Shown here: positions 1 through 5,485 of the stretch, piece after piece | Position numbering within the stretch: position 1 is the first letter of the stretch | Layout: each line of letters opens with the position of its first letter | From: Anaerobacillus sp. | GTDB taxonomy: Bacteria > Bacillota > Bacilli > Bacillales_H > Anaerobacillaceae | DNA: 5,573 nucleotides | Assembly: GCA_007120055.1 (NCBI GenBank) | Contig: SKOL01000508.1 | Coordinates: 1 to 5,573 of the forward strand | Direction of reading: 5' to 3' | The notes under the pieces: generated by a model | Seen by the model: the letters and a program-made list of their open reading frames with translations, nothing else | The model's database searches: none | Told to the model about the DNA's origin: nothing | Made by a program: the position numbers and the translations under genes

Positions 1-54
1 AATCAGCGATAAAAAGAAGAAGATAGTAATGATATTTAATATTTTCCTTAACAT
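1..54 (-). CDS. Start of a secreted or lipoprotein gene, cut by the window edge
   Basis: Only the first 18 codons are present, read leftwards from the ATG at 52-54 with no stop before position 1. They encode MLRKILNIITIFFFLSLI: a short basic start followed by an uninterrupted hydrophobic stretch, as in the front of a Sec signal peptide. A ribosome binding site (GAGGAG at about 63-68, minus strand) lies about 9 bases upstream of the ATG. The N-terminus resembles that of the neighbouring lipoprotein (MRKILVMLLISLFFISGC), so this may be a related exported protein, but no lipobox is reached and no function can be given. It lies downstream of the lipoprotein gene in the same orientation, with a gap of about 147 bases. 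Confidence 0.6.
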   Translation of the reverse strand, partial: MLRKILNIITIFFFLSLI

Positions 55-169
55 TTGAGAACACTCCTCTCGGTTTTACGAAATAGCTAAATAAAAAGTG
101 GCATCCCTTTATTAAAGAATTTTTCTTCAATACTTCAGTAAGAAGACCGTTGCAACGACAGTTCCTCAA

Positions 170-193
170 CTATCGCTCTCGTTAGTATAATAA
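170..193 (-). repeat. Intergenic dispersed repeat, copy A
   Basis: On the minus strand this reads TTATTATACTAACG followed by AGAGCGATAG. It matches copy B at 571-594 at nearly every position, and similarity continues weakly on the 120-170 side (GTCGTTGC compared with GTCGCTGC). It lies just after the stop codon of the lipoprotein gene. I do not recognise a named family; the repeat is defined here only by comparison within the window. Confidence 0.55.
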
Positions 194-201
194 GATAATT
201 G

Positions 202-465
202 TTATTCAATTACCTGATTTACTCCAACAATTTTACCATCAATGGAGTTTAACTCTATTTCCAACACATCATTATCCCCTACTAACTGGACATAAACAAT
301 CCATCTGTTCTCATTCGATTCTGCTGATTTGAATTCCCATTCCCACATGCTTTCCTCATTAGCATACTCGACTGCAATATTTATCGCCTCTTGTTCAGAA
401 ATGTTGTTTCCACAACCACTAATAAAAAATAGACTTATTAATAACATAACTAAGATTTTCCTCAT
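202..465 (-). CDS. Small lipoprotein with a PepSY-like C-terminal fold
   Basis: An 87-residue exported protein. Residues 1-18 (MRKILVMLLISLFFISGC) form a signal peptide ending in a lipobox (ISGC), so Cys18 should be lipidated and the mature protein held on the outer face of the membrane. The mature part begins with a helix-like SEQEAINIAVEYANEE segment, then a tryptophan-containing strand region, then EIELNSIDGKIVGVNQ. This order (helix, strand, strand with D-x-x-x-G-K-x-V) resembles a single PepSY-type domain; that is inference from pattern, not a database match. An upstream in-frame ATG at 475-477 would add four residues (MELL), but the ribosome binding site overlaps that codon and fits the ATG at 463-465. 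The C-terminal tail resembles the end of the 157-residue membrane protein upstream (VDPITGQVFKLNE), suggesting related outer domains. Function unknown. Confidence 0.8.
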   Translation of the reverse strand: MRKILVMLLISLFFISGCGNNISEQEAINIAVEYANEESMWEWEFKSAESNENRWIVYVQLVGDNDVLEIELNSIDGKIVGVNQVIE

Positions 466-471
466 AAGTAA

Positions 472-479
472 CTCCATCC
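472..479 (-). promoter_or_regulatory. Ribosome binding site that decides the lipoprotein start
   Basis: The minus strand reads GGATGGAG here, with six bases (TTACTT) before the ATG at 463-465. The other candidate ATG at 475-477 lies inside this site and has only AAAGG directly against it, too close for normal initiation. This favours the 87-residue start. Confidence 0.65.
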
Positions 480-491
480 TTTAAATGCAAA

Positions 492-518
492 CTTAACTGT
501 TTAACTATCTTGACATAA
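492..518 (-). repeat. Short repeat shared with 1431-1457
   Basis: The segment around CTGTTTAACTATCTTG on the plus strand aligns without gaps to TTGTTTAACTATTCTG at 1431-1457, with most positions identical. It lies in the leader of the lipoprotein gene, while the partner lies downstream of the DUF4190-like gene beside repeat copy E. It may be a second module of the same dispersed repeat family. Confidence 0.4.
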
Positions 519-570
519 TTATCTTAACTTTCCGTTAGAATCATAACAGGAGCAGCGACGGCTTCTTTCG

Positions 571-594
571 CTATCGCCTCCGTTAGTTTAATAA
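571..594 (-). repeat. Intergenic dispersed repeat, copy B
   Basis: The minus strand reads TTATTAAACTAACG then GAGGCGATAG. It is the closest match to copy A. The TAA stop of the 157-residue membrane protein (588-590) lies inside the repeat, so the repeat supplies the end of that gene. Confidence 0.6.
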
Positions 595-1061
595 AATCGT
601 TCGTTAAGTTTGAAAACCTGACCTGTGATGGGGTCCACAGTAAAAAAAATGTTATCACCTTTACTATAAACTTGATAATAATAATTACGATTGATGTGGA
701 ATAAAATTTTTTTATCGGTTGTCGGAATAGTTTTATAATCAACTTCTATAAATTTTATATTATCCTCCTCCCCAATTTTATTTGTTACTAATAATTTTCC
801 TTCTTCGTATGTATAAGCTGGTATTGTCTGAACAAATATGATTGGAACAATAATTAAGATTATTACATTTATCACTACAAAGTTCTTTTTAGAATTACTT
901 TTTATTTCAGACCAGAGTAATGTTAGCCCCACTGTTAAGAGCGCTATAAAGAACCATAACGAAATTACCCCAGCATAAGCAATATAATTTAGTAGTATGA
1001 TTATTATTAAAAGTGATAGTGAAATAATGAAAAGTAACAATGCTGCATTTTTTGTAGACAT
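588..1061 (-). CDS. Three-helix membrane protein with extracytoplasmic C-terminal domain, function unknown
   Basis: A 157-residue protein. Hydrophobic segments at about residues 6-27, 29-50 and 60-79 should span the membrane; the charged SEIKSNSKKN loop at 51-60 is probably cytoplasmic, which places the C-terminal part (80-157) outside. That part is tyrosine-rich and ends with NIFFTVDPITGQVFKLNE, a strand-turn-strand pattern of the PepSY kind that resembles the tail of the neighbouring lipoprotein. The ATG at 1059-1061 has a strong, closely spaced ribosome binding site (GAGGAGGA, 1065-1072). The gene sits between the 56-residue membrane protein gene upstream and the lipoprotein gene downstream, all on the minus strand. 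I do not recognise the family; a role at the cell envelope is inference from topology only. Confidence 0.8.
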   Translation of the reverse strand: MSTKNAALLLFIISLSLLIIIILLNYIAYAGVISLWFFIALLTVGLTLLWSEIKSNSKKNFVVINVIILIIVPIIFVQTIPAYTYEEGKLLVTNKIGEEDNIKFIEVDYKTIPTTDKKILFHINRNYYYQVYSKGDNIFFTVDPITGQVFKLNERFY

Positions 1062-1131
1062 AAATCCTCCTCACAAATTTTCTGGGGGAAACCTGCTTTA
1101 ATATTAAAACAAAAGCGCCACTGCCACTGTT

Positions 1132-1160
1132 CCAGTAACGCCACCCGTTACTTTAAGTGT
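1132..1160 (-). repeat. Intergenic dispersed repeat, copy C, with a hairpin
   Basis: The minus strand reads ACACTTAAAGTAACG then GGTGGCGTTACTGG. It is a diverged member of the A/B/D/E set. Uniquely here the core forms a perfect 7-bp inverted repeat (AGTAACG at 1134-1140, CGTTACT at 1146-1152, 5-base loop). It lies between the 56-residue and 157-residue membrane protein genes. Confidence 0.45.
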
Positions 1161-1196
1161 AATTATTCACAAGGTTACATCAGGCAACCCTCTTTC

Positions 1197-1367
1197 TTAT
1201 TTATTTCCTTTTAGTTCCTCAATTTCAATTTGGAGCTCTTTGATTTTTAAATCTTTTTTTCTATAACTGCTTTTCATCCAAAAGAAGATTAGTAATACTA
1301 CGCCAACTATACCAACTAAAAATAACAAAAGAATAATAATTAAAAACATTTCTTGAGCTAAAAACAT
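1197..1367 (-). CDS. 56-residue single-pass membrane protein
   Basis: A short gene starting at the ATG at 1365-1367 and ending at a TAA at 1197-1199. The product begins MFLAQEMFLIIILLLFLVGI, has one strong membrane helix (about residues 7-30) and then a highly charged tail (MKSSYRKKDLKIKELQ and IEIEELKGNK) with heptad-like spacing of I/L, which may form a short coiled coil in the cytoplasm. A canonical ribosome binding site (GAGGAGGA, 1374-1381) lies about 7 bases before the start, the best argument that this small frame is real. It sits between the DUF4190-like gene and the three-helix protein, in the same direction. Small proteins of this shape often act as membrane partners or regulators, but nothing here identifies one. 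Confidence 0.75.
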   Translation of the reverse strand: MFLAQEMFLIIILLLFLVGIVGVVLLIFFWMKSSYRKKDLKIKELQIEIEELKGNK

Positions 1368-1414
1368 AAATATTCCTCCTCTATTTTTGGATAACTCCCC
1401 AATACTTCAACGGG

Positions 1415-1439
1415 ATTACTATCTTCGTTATTTAATTGT
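1415..1439 (-). repeat. Intergenic dispersed repeat, copy E
   Basis: The minus strand reads ACAATTAAATAACGAAG then ATAGTAAT. It is close to copy D (TTAAACTAACGAAG then CAGGATAGTAGT) with a short internal deletion. It lies between the DUF4190-like gene and the 56-residue gene. On its downstream (minus-strand) side TGAAGTATTG occurs, as it also does beside copy A. Confidence 0.45.
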
Positions 1440-1470
1440 TTAACTATTCTGCCACGTTCCTTAAAGAAGA

Positions 1471-1737
1471 CTATGCAACTGGTGCCGAGTAAAATGAAAC
1501 TATACCTACAACTACAAAGAAGAGCTGGATAATAACCCCAACTACGCTACAAATCATTCCCGATGTCGCAAAGTTTCTTCCATCCTCATTTGTTTTCTCA
1601 ATTTCTTTCTTTGCGATTACTGAAAAGGTAATTCCAATAATACCAAGTAATATTCCTACCACAGGTATAAATATTGAAAGAATACCAAGAGTTAAAGCTA
1701 CCACTGCTTTACTATTTGTTTTAGCCTTCTCTACCAT
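1471..1737 (-). CDS. DUF4190-like two-helix membrane protein
   Basis: An 88-residue protein. After a short polar start (MVEKAKTNSK), residues 11-41 form a hydrophobic hairpin or helix with the small-residue pattern ALTLGILSIFIPVVGILLGI. A polar stretch follows (AKKEIEKTNEDGRNFATSG), then a second helix at about 58-84. This arrangement, A-x-x-LGILS...P..G..LGIIGI...A.K.I....G...A..G...., is the DUF4190 pattern common in small membrane proteins of Gram-positive bacteria; its function is not known. The ATG at 1735-1737 has a ribosome binding site (AGGGGGAA, 1743-1750) 7 bases away. It is the first gene of the minus-strand row, and the upstream region carries repeat copy D and two small inverted repeats. 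Confidence 0.85.
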   Translation of the reverse strand: MVEKAKTNSKAVVALTLGILSIFIPVVGILLGIIGITFSVIAKKEIEKTNEDGRNFATSGMICSVVGVIIQLFFVVVGIVSFYSAPVA

Positions 1738-1786
1738 ATAAATTCCCCCTCACCTAATTATCTTCCTATCTAAAACTATTTTTTGA

Positions 1787-1815
1787 CTACTATCCTGCTT
1801 CGTTAGTTTAAGTGA
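1787..1815 (-). repeat. Intergenic dispersed repeat, copy D
   Basis: The minus strand reads TCACTTAAACTAACG then AAGCAGGATAGTAG. It is the copy closest to the apparent family core and lies about 50-80 bases upstream of the DUF4190-like gene. Confidence 0.5.
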
Positions 1816-1848
1816 AGCACTTCACATTGCGTAACTGTTGTTACAGTT
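1812..1848. repeat. Two adjacent small inverted repeats upstream of the DUF4190-like gene
   Basis: GTGAAG (1812-1817) and CTTCAC (1820-1825) form a palindrome with a 2-base centre. AACTGT (1833-1838) and ACAGTT (1843-1848) form a second with a 4-base centre. They lie 75-111 bases upstream of the DUF4190-like start and could be protein-binding sites or remains of repeat ends. No U-tract follows, so they are not terminators. The rest of the 1738-1907 gap shows no further gene. Confidence 0.35.
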
Positions 1849-1907
1849 GAAATAACATTGCAAAAAACATTTAATTTAATTCATTTCATAATAACATATC
1901 AATTTAC

Positions 1908-1947
1908 AAAAAAGTGGGAACTTTTCAGATTCAGTTCCCACTTTTTT
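1908..1947 (-). terminator. Rho-independent terminator after the integrase remnant
   Basis: A perfect 15-bp inverted repeat (AAAAAAGTGGGAACT at 1908-1922, AGTTCCCACTTTTTT at 1933-1947) has a 10-base loop. On the minus strand it begins right at the TGA stop of the integrase remnant (1947-1949) and ends in a run of Ts, as expected of an intrinsic terminator. The A-run on the other arm means it could also act on the plus strand. It insulates the minus-strand envelope genes from transcription coming from the right. Confidence 0.85.
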
Positions 1948-2121
1948 CAAAAATATTTGCTATATAATTCTCTTCTTAATTTACCGCTAAGCTGTGCATA
2001 TAACTTTGTTGTTTCACTTTTTTCATGGCCCATTAAACTCTGGATTACTTCGAGTGGCGCTCCGTTGTTTAACATGTGTGTTGCATAACTATGTCTGTTA
2101 TGGGGTGCTCCCCATAAACGG
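1947..2121 (-). pseudogene. C-terminal remnant of a tyrosine recombinase (integrase)
   Basis: The frame ending at the TGA at 1947-1949 encodes, over its last 58 or so codons, APHNRHSYATHMLNNG, then APLEVIQSLMGHEKSETTKL, then YAQLSGKLRRELYSKYF. This is the C-terminal catalytic box of the phage-integrase family: the H..RH motif (codons near 2091-2102), the GH motif (2025-2030) and the nucleophilic tyrosine of KLYAQ (1998-2000). Reading upstream, the frame meets a stop as soon as it enters the inverted repeat at 2122, so at least the N-terminal 200 or so residues are missing. The box reads H-N-R-H, whereas the family has H-x-x-R-H, so one residue appears lost near the break. The simplest reading is a gene cut by the RIT insertion; the rest may lie beyond the right end, outside the window. 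A terminator follows directly. Confidence 0.8.
2098..2117. repeat. 20-bp palindrome next to the left end of the RIT element
   Basis: TTATGGGG (2098-2105) and CCCCATAA (2110-2117) are perfect 8-bp arms around TGCT. It lies four bases outside the left terminal repeat and overlaps the HNRH codons of the integrase remnant. The arms resemble the half-sites of the element's own ends (ATTATGGGGAGTG at 5487-5499), so this may be part of the target site. That link is inference. Confidence 0.6.
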
Positions 2122-2151
2122 CATTATGTGGAGTAACGTATTATGGAGTGT
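2122..2151 (+). repeat. Left terminal inverted repeat of the RIT element
   Basis: The repeat begins CATTATGTGGAGT and ends TATTATGGAGTGT. It matches the reverse complement of 5541-5570 at 24 of 30 positions; four of the six mismatches are in the spacer between the two sub-motifs. It contains two related half-sites in the same orientation starting at 2122 and 2139, a 17-bp step. Confidence 0.85.
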
Positions 2152-2206
2152 CATCTACATTTTTCTTATAATTATTAGGATTTATAGCTTAACACTCTCC
2201 ATAATA
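2139..2206. repeat. Left 68-bp inverted half-site module
   Basis: TATTATGGAGTGT (2139-2151) is repeated in inverse as ACACTCTCCATAATA (2192-2206) with 40 bases between. The right end has a module of exactly the same length (5486-5553) with the same two half-sites. These are probably recombinase binding sites. Confidence 0.7.
2144..2172 (+). promoter_or_regulatory. Possible promoter of the recombinase operon, inside the left end
   Basis: TATAAT at 2167-2172 is a perfect -10 hexamer. At 17-bp spacing the -35 position (2144-2149) reads TGGAGT, only a weak match, and falls in the middle half-site of the left end. The leader to the ATG at 2250 would be about 70 bases and contains the inner half-site. 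If this is the promoter, recombinase bound at the ends would be placed to repress it. Confidence 0.35.
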
Positions 2207-2249
2207 AACCATACTTATCCTATCTTAAATGAAAGGATGAGTATTTATT

Positions 2250-3488
2250 ATGGATTTAATGCCAATTAGAAATGCGATTGAAGCAGTCCTCAAAATAATG
2301 GTAGATAGAGAATATGCCATTTCCACCATTAAAAATCAGCGGGGTGTACTGAACAGTCTCCTAAAATTTATGAAGAAAAATAACTTCACTGAATTGAACG
2401 AGGAAATTGCAATAACTTTCGTTAAACAAAAAACAGGTATGGAAATGGAGGGGTTTTGGGGAAGGTTCGACCGAAAAACAAATAGAGTCCTGAAACCAGT
2501 ACAAAATGTACTCTATTATCTTAATCATGGAGATTTAACTTTTTTTATGCGTCCGCATACACAGCCATTTGTCTGTCCTCCATCTTTTGAAAAGGAATAT
2601 AAGCTTTTTCAGAAAGAGTACAAGGAACGCAACTACGCTGACGCAACCATTCTATGCAACAATAATACCTTACACAAGCTGCTATATTATCTGGATAATG
2701 AAGGCGTAATTTCGTCTAAAGAGATTACAGCTTTACATATCACTGGATTTCTAGCTGGCTATGCAAAAAATAAACCAAAGTATGTTGCTACCGTTCTGTA
2801 TGTACTTCGTAATTATTTTTCCTTCCTGAAAGATATAGGTTGGATAGAAGAAGATCTTGCCTCATCTTTACCACACGTAAGAATCCTTCGGAATTCCTTT
2901 ATACCGCATTCGTGGAAAACTGAAGATGTTCATAAGCTTCTTAAGTCCATTGACAGAGGATCGCCGAAAGGAAAGCGAGATTACGCTCTACTGCTGATAA
3001 TTGTACGGTTGGGTTTGAGGGTTAGCGATATACGTAGAATGAAGCTGTCAAGTTTGAACTGGACCCGAAAAACGATACAAATCACTATGCAGAAAACCGG
3101 ACAACCTTTGGAACTTCCTCTTCTTGATGATGTCGGTTGGGCAATCATTGATTATCTGAAAAATGGTCGACCACAAACATTGTGTGACAGACTATTTGTT
3201 AGACATCGTGCACCATTTGATGCCTTTGGTGAAAACGAAAATTTTTATAAGGAATTACATAGATACATGGTAGCGGCCGGGATTGACATCCCATCAGGTG
3301 TTCATTGCGGCATGCATTCATTAAGAAATACACTCGCCAGAAATATGCTTGAAACAAAAGCTCCTCTAACCATCATTTCAGAAACGCTAGGACATCAAAA
3401 CATCAATACGACAAGCATCTATCTTAAAATAGACATTAATGGATTGAGAAGATGTGCTTTAGATCCTGAGGAGGTGTTCCAGGGATGA
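2250..3488 (+). CDS. ritA: RIT tyrosine recombinase, first of three (RitA)
   Basis: A 412-residue site-specific recombinase that would cut and rejoin DNA at the element's ends through a 3'-phosphotyrosine link. The N-terminal part (about 1-210) is helical and seems to hold two core-binding-like regions (about 5-60 and 112-205), making it the longest of the three. The catalytic domain (about 218-400) shows Arg257 (LGLRVSDI), Lys282 (MQKTGQP), His356 and Arg359 (MHSLRN), His382 (LGHQN) and the nucleophile Tyr391 (TSIYLK). The usual HxxRH is HSLRN here, so the residue after the arginine is Asn. The start has a modest ribosome binding site (AAAGGATGA, 2232-2240). The stop TGA overlaps the next gene's ATG in an ATGA, so translation is probably coupled. 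The symbol follows gene order in RIT elements; order and size support it. Confidence 0.85.
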   Translation: MDLMPIRNAIEAVLKIMVDREYAISTIKNQRGVLNSLLKFMKKNNFTELNEEIAITFVKQKTGMEMEGFWGRFDRKTNRVLKPVQNVLYYLNHGDLTFFMRPHTQPFVCPPSFEKEYKLFQKEYKERNYADATILCNNNTLHKLLYYLDNEGVISSKEITALHITGFLAGYAKNKPKYVATVLYVLRNYFSFLKDIGWIEEDLASSLPHVRILRNSFIPHSWKTEDVHKLLKSIDRGSPKGKRDYALLLIIVRLGLRVSDIRRMKLSSLNWTRKTIQITMQKTGQPLELPLLDDVGWAIIDYLKNGRPQTLCDRLFVRHRAPFDAFGENENFYKELHRYMVAAGIDIPSGVHCGMHSLRNTLARNMLETKAPLTIISETLGHQNINTTSIYLKIDINGLRRCALDPEEVFQG

Positions 3489-4465
3489 AAAACATAGATC
3501 CATGGCATAGTGATATATCTTGTATGTTGTTAGCTTACTTAAAAGAAAAACGAATGACTGGATATCGATTCGAGGTGCAGGAAAAATATTTGAAAAGGTT
3601 TGACCTGTACTATGATTATAACGGGTATTCAGGCATACGACTTACTCGACAGATGACAGATAATTTTATTTATACGGTTTCTGAACGACCTTCTACTCAT
3701 TACATTAAAGAACGGTTACTGCGTGATTTTGCACAGTTTCTAATTCGAAATGGGTATAGGGAAGTTTATGTACCAGAGATAAGGTCCGCACCCCAAAAGC
3801 GGTGTTCACATCTTCCATACATTTTCACAGAGTATGAAATAGCACGGTTATTCACAGTAGTAGATTCATGGGAAGACTCATTTTATACTAACAGAACTTT
3901 AATTGATCCCCTATTTTTTCGACTACTTTATGGAACGGGAATGCGGGTCTCCGAAGCGCTAAATCTTTTAATACAGGATTTTAATAATACCGAAGGTATT
4001 TTGACCGTTTACCATGCGAAGAACAATAAGGATCGATTGGTTCCCCTTGCACCTAGCCTAACTCACCGAATTATAGAGTTGATAGAAAAAATTCATCAAT
4101 ATTCCAAAGATACGGATTATCTATTTCCGTCAATAAGCGGTAATCGAATGGATCAAAGTACGATATATCGCCGTTTCAGGGATTATCTCCAACGAGCCGG
4201 CATATCCCATACAAGTGACGGTCCAAGAGTACACGACCTTCGCCACACCTTTGCTGTCAAGTGTCTTAAACGCTGGGTTCTTTGTGGAGAGGAACTAACA
4301 AACATTCTGCCTTATCTAGCTGCTTACATGGGTCATTCTGATTTTAGAGGTACACAGTATTACCTGCGGCTAACGGCTGATTTATATCCAGATATCATTC
4401 GTCGTACGGAAGCTGATTTCGAAGATGTTATTCCTGAAGGAGGCATATACGATGAAAGAAGCTGA
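3485..4465 (+). CDS. ritB: RIT tyrosine recombinase, second of three (RitB)
   Basis: A 326-residue tyrosine recombinase. The N-terminal core-binding domain spans about residues 8-95 and the catalytic domain about 112-300. Catalytic residues are Arg154 (YGTGMRVSEAL), Lys179 (YHAKNNKDRLVPL), His250 and Arg253 (VHDLRHTFA), His284 (YMGHSD) and Tyr293 (GTQYYLRLT; the second of the two adjacent tyrosines fits the family spacing). Between the HxxRH and GH boxes there is an insert (CLKRWVLCGEELTNILPYLA), typical of recombinases annotated near RIT and Tn554-type genes. The ATG overlaps the RitA stop by four bases and is served by a strong GAGGAGGTG site (3468-3476) 8 bases upstream, inside the RitA coding end. 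The gene's own end overlaps the RitC start by 14 bases. Confidence 0.87.
   Translation: MKNIDPWHSDISCMLLAYLKEKRMTGYRFEVQEKYLKRFDLYYDYNGYSGIRLTRQMTDNFIYTVSERPSTHYIKERLLRDFAQFLIRNGYREVYVPEIRSAPQKRCSHLPYIFTEYEIARLFTVVDSWEDSFYTNRTLIDPLFFRLLYGTGMRVSEALNLLIQDFNNTEGILTVYHAKNNKDRLVPLAPSLTHRIIELIEKIHQYSKDTDYLFPSISGNRMDQSTIYRRFRDYLQRAGISHTSDGPRVHDLRHTFAVKCLKRWVLCGEELTNILPYLAAYMGHSDFRGTQYYLRLTADLYPDIIRRTEADFEDVIPEGGIYDERS
4436..4443 (+). promoter_or_regulatory. Ribosome binding site that decides the RitC start
   Basis: GAAGGAGG lies 8 bases before the ATG at 4452-4454. The upstream in-frame ATG at 4425 has no such site and would extend the protein by nine residues (MLFLKEAYT) unlike the family's start. 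The start at 4452 is therefore preferred. Confidence 0.75.
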
Positions 4466-5474
4466 TTTTCCAAAGTACCTATCGTATTTTCTATCAACAT
4501 ATCTTCCTGGCCAGAAAAATGCCAGTACACATACCATAGCTTCTTATAGAGATACATTCAAGTTGTTTCTGACGTTCTGTGAAGAACAGAAAGCCATGAG
4601 CCCCGAGAAAATTCGCATGGTTAATATGTCGAAAGAACTAATTGTAGGCTTTCTAGAATGGTTAGAAGAAGTAAGAGGATATACCATTTCATCACGCAAC
4701 CATAGACTAGCGGTTTTGCATTCCTTTTTTCGATATACCCAGAAGGAATCACCAGAATGTTTAAATGAGCTTCACAAAATTCTTGCAATCCCTAGTAAGA
4801 AACATCAAAAACCAATGATTCCATACTTGACTGGTTCAGAGATGAAGATCCTATTAAAACAGCCAGATGCTTCAACCTATGAAGGTTTTAGGGATAGTGT
4901 GTTATTGTCCGTTTTATATGATACTGGGGCCAGGGTACAGGAATTGATTAACATAAAGGTCAAAGACGTTCGTTTATCATCGCCTGCTGTTATAACCCTT
5001 CACGGAAAAGGCAACAAAGTGCGCCAGGTTCCAATTATGGGAAAGACAACTGAATTACTAACAAAGTATTTGGAGGTCAAGAAATACCAGCCTGTACTCG
5101 CAAGGACGGACCAGTATCTATTCGTAAACCAAAAGAAACATCAACTGTCTCGATGGGGTATTTCCTATATTCTAAATAAATACGTGAAACTAGCCAAGAA
5201 AGACACTTTATTTGCAGTTGATTTTCCTGTCACACCGCATGTTCTTCGTCACGCCAAAGCCATGCATCTGCTGCAGGCTGGTGTCAATTTAATTTACATC
5301 CGTGATTTTCTAGGGCATGTAGATTGTTCAACAACAGAAGTGTATGCAAGGGCAGATAGTGAAATGAAAAGAAAAGCTATTGAAAATGCCTATATTGATT
5401 TAGTTCCTGATTCTGTCCCTAAATGGGATGAAGACGGAGATTTAATGAACTGGTTGAATTCACTATGTGAGTAA
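4452..5474 (+). CDS. ritC: RIT tyrosine recombinase, third of three (RitC)
   Basis: A 340-residue tyrosine recombinase from the preferred start (349 from the upstream ATG at 4425). The N-terminal SAM-like core-binding domain (about 5-100) is typical of XerC/XerD-like enzymes, with THTIASYRDTFKLFLTFCEE and a second helical pair around SSRNHRLAVLHSFFRY. The catalytic domain (about 120-305) shows Arg161 (DTGARVQEL), Lys186 (LHGKGNKVRQVP), His263 and Arg266 (TPHVLRHAKA), His289 (FLGHVD) and Tyr298 (TTEVYARA). It is the most canonical of the three. The C-terminal tail after 310 is acidic (PDSVPKWDEDGD) and could contact the partner recombinases, as C-termini do in XerC-XerD pairs; that is inference. 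The gene overlaps RitB by 14 bases, and its stop is 11 bases before the right end module. No terminator follows within the element. Confidence 0.87.
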   Translation: MKEADFPKYLSYFLSTYLPGQKNASTHTIASYRDTFKLFLTFCEEQKAMSPEKIRMVNMSKELIVGFLEWLEEVRGYTISSRNHRLAVLHSFFRYTQKESPECLNELHKILAIPSKKHQKPMIPYLTGSEMKILLKQPDASTYEGFRDSVLLSVLYDTGARVQELINIKVKDVRLSSPAVITLHGKGNKVRQVPIMGKTTELLTKYLEVKKYQPVLARTDQYLFVNQKKHQLSRWGISYILNKYVKLAKKDTLFAVDFPVTPHVLRHAKAMHLLQAGVNLIYIRDFLGHVDCSTTEVYARADSEMKRKAIENAYIDLVPDSVPKWDEDGDLMNWLNSLCE

Positions 5475-5485
5475 TTACGTAGAAA

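Noticed and set aside
510..541. Plus-strand promoter with TTGACA at 510-515
   Set aside because: The -35 is a perfect match, but the nearest -10-like hexamer (TAGAAT, 536-541) is 20 bp away and no plus-strand gene follows.
524..742. 72-codon minus-strand open frame
   Set aside because: It overlaps the 157-residue membrane protein gene in another frame on the same strand, has no good ribosome binding site, and its product has low-complexity isoleucine runs typical of AT-rich shadow frames.
1858..2269. Two overlapping plus-strand open frames (1858-2088 and 1994-2269)
   Set aside because: They run across the terminator, antisense to the integrase remnant, and through the terminal repeat. Neither has a ribosome binding site or a recognisable product.
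4425..4451. Upstream ATG start for RitC
   Set aside because: It lacks a ribosome binding site, while GAAGGAGG is correctly spaced for the ATG at 4452.
4360..4557. 65-codon minus-strand open frame
   Set aside because: It is antisense to the RitB-RitC junction, which is firmly coding on the plus strand.
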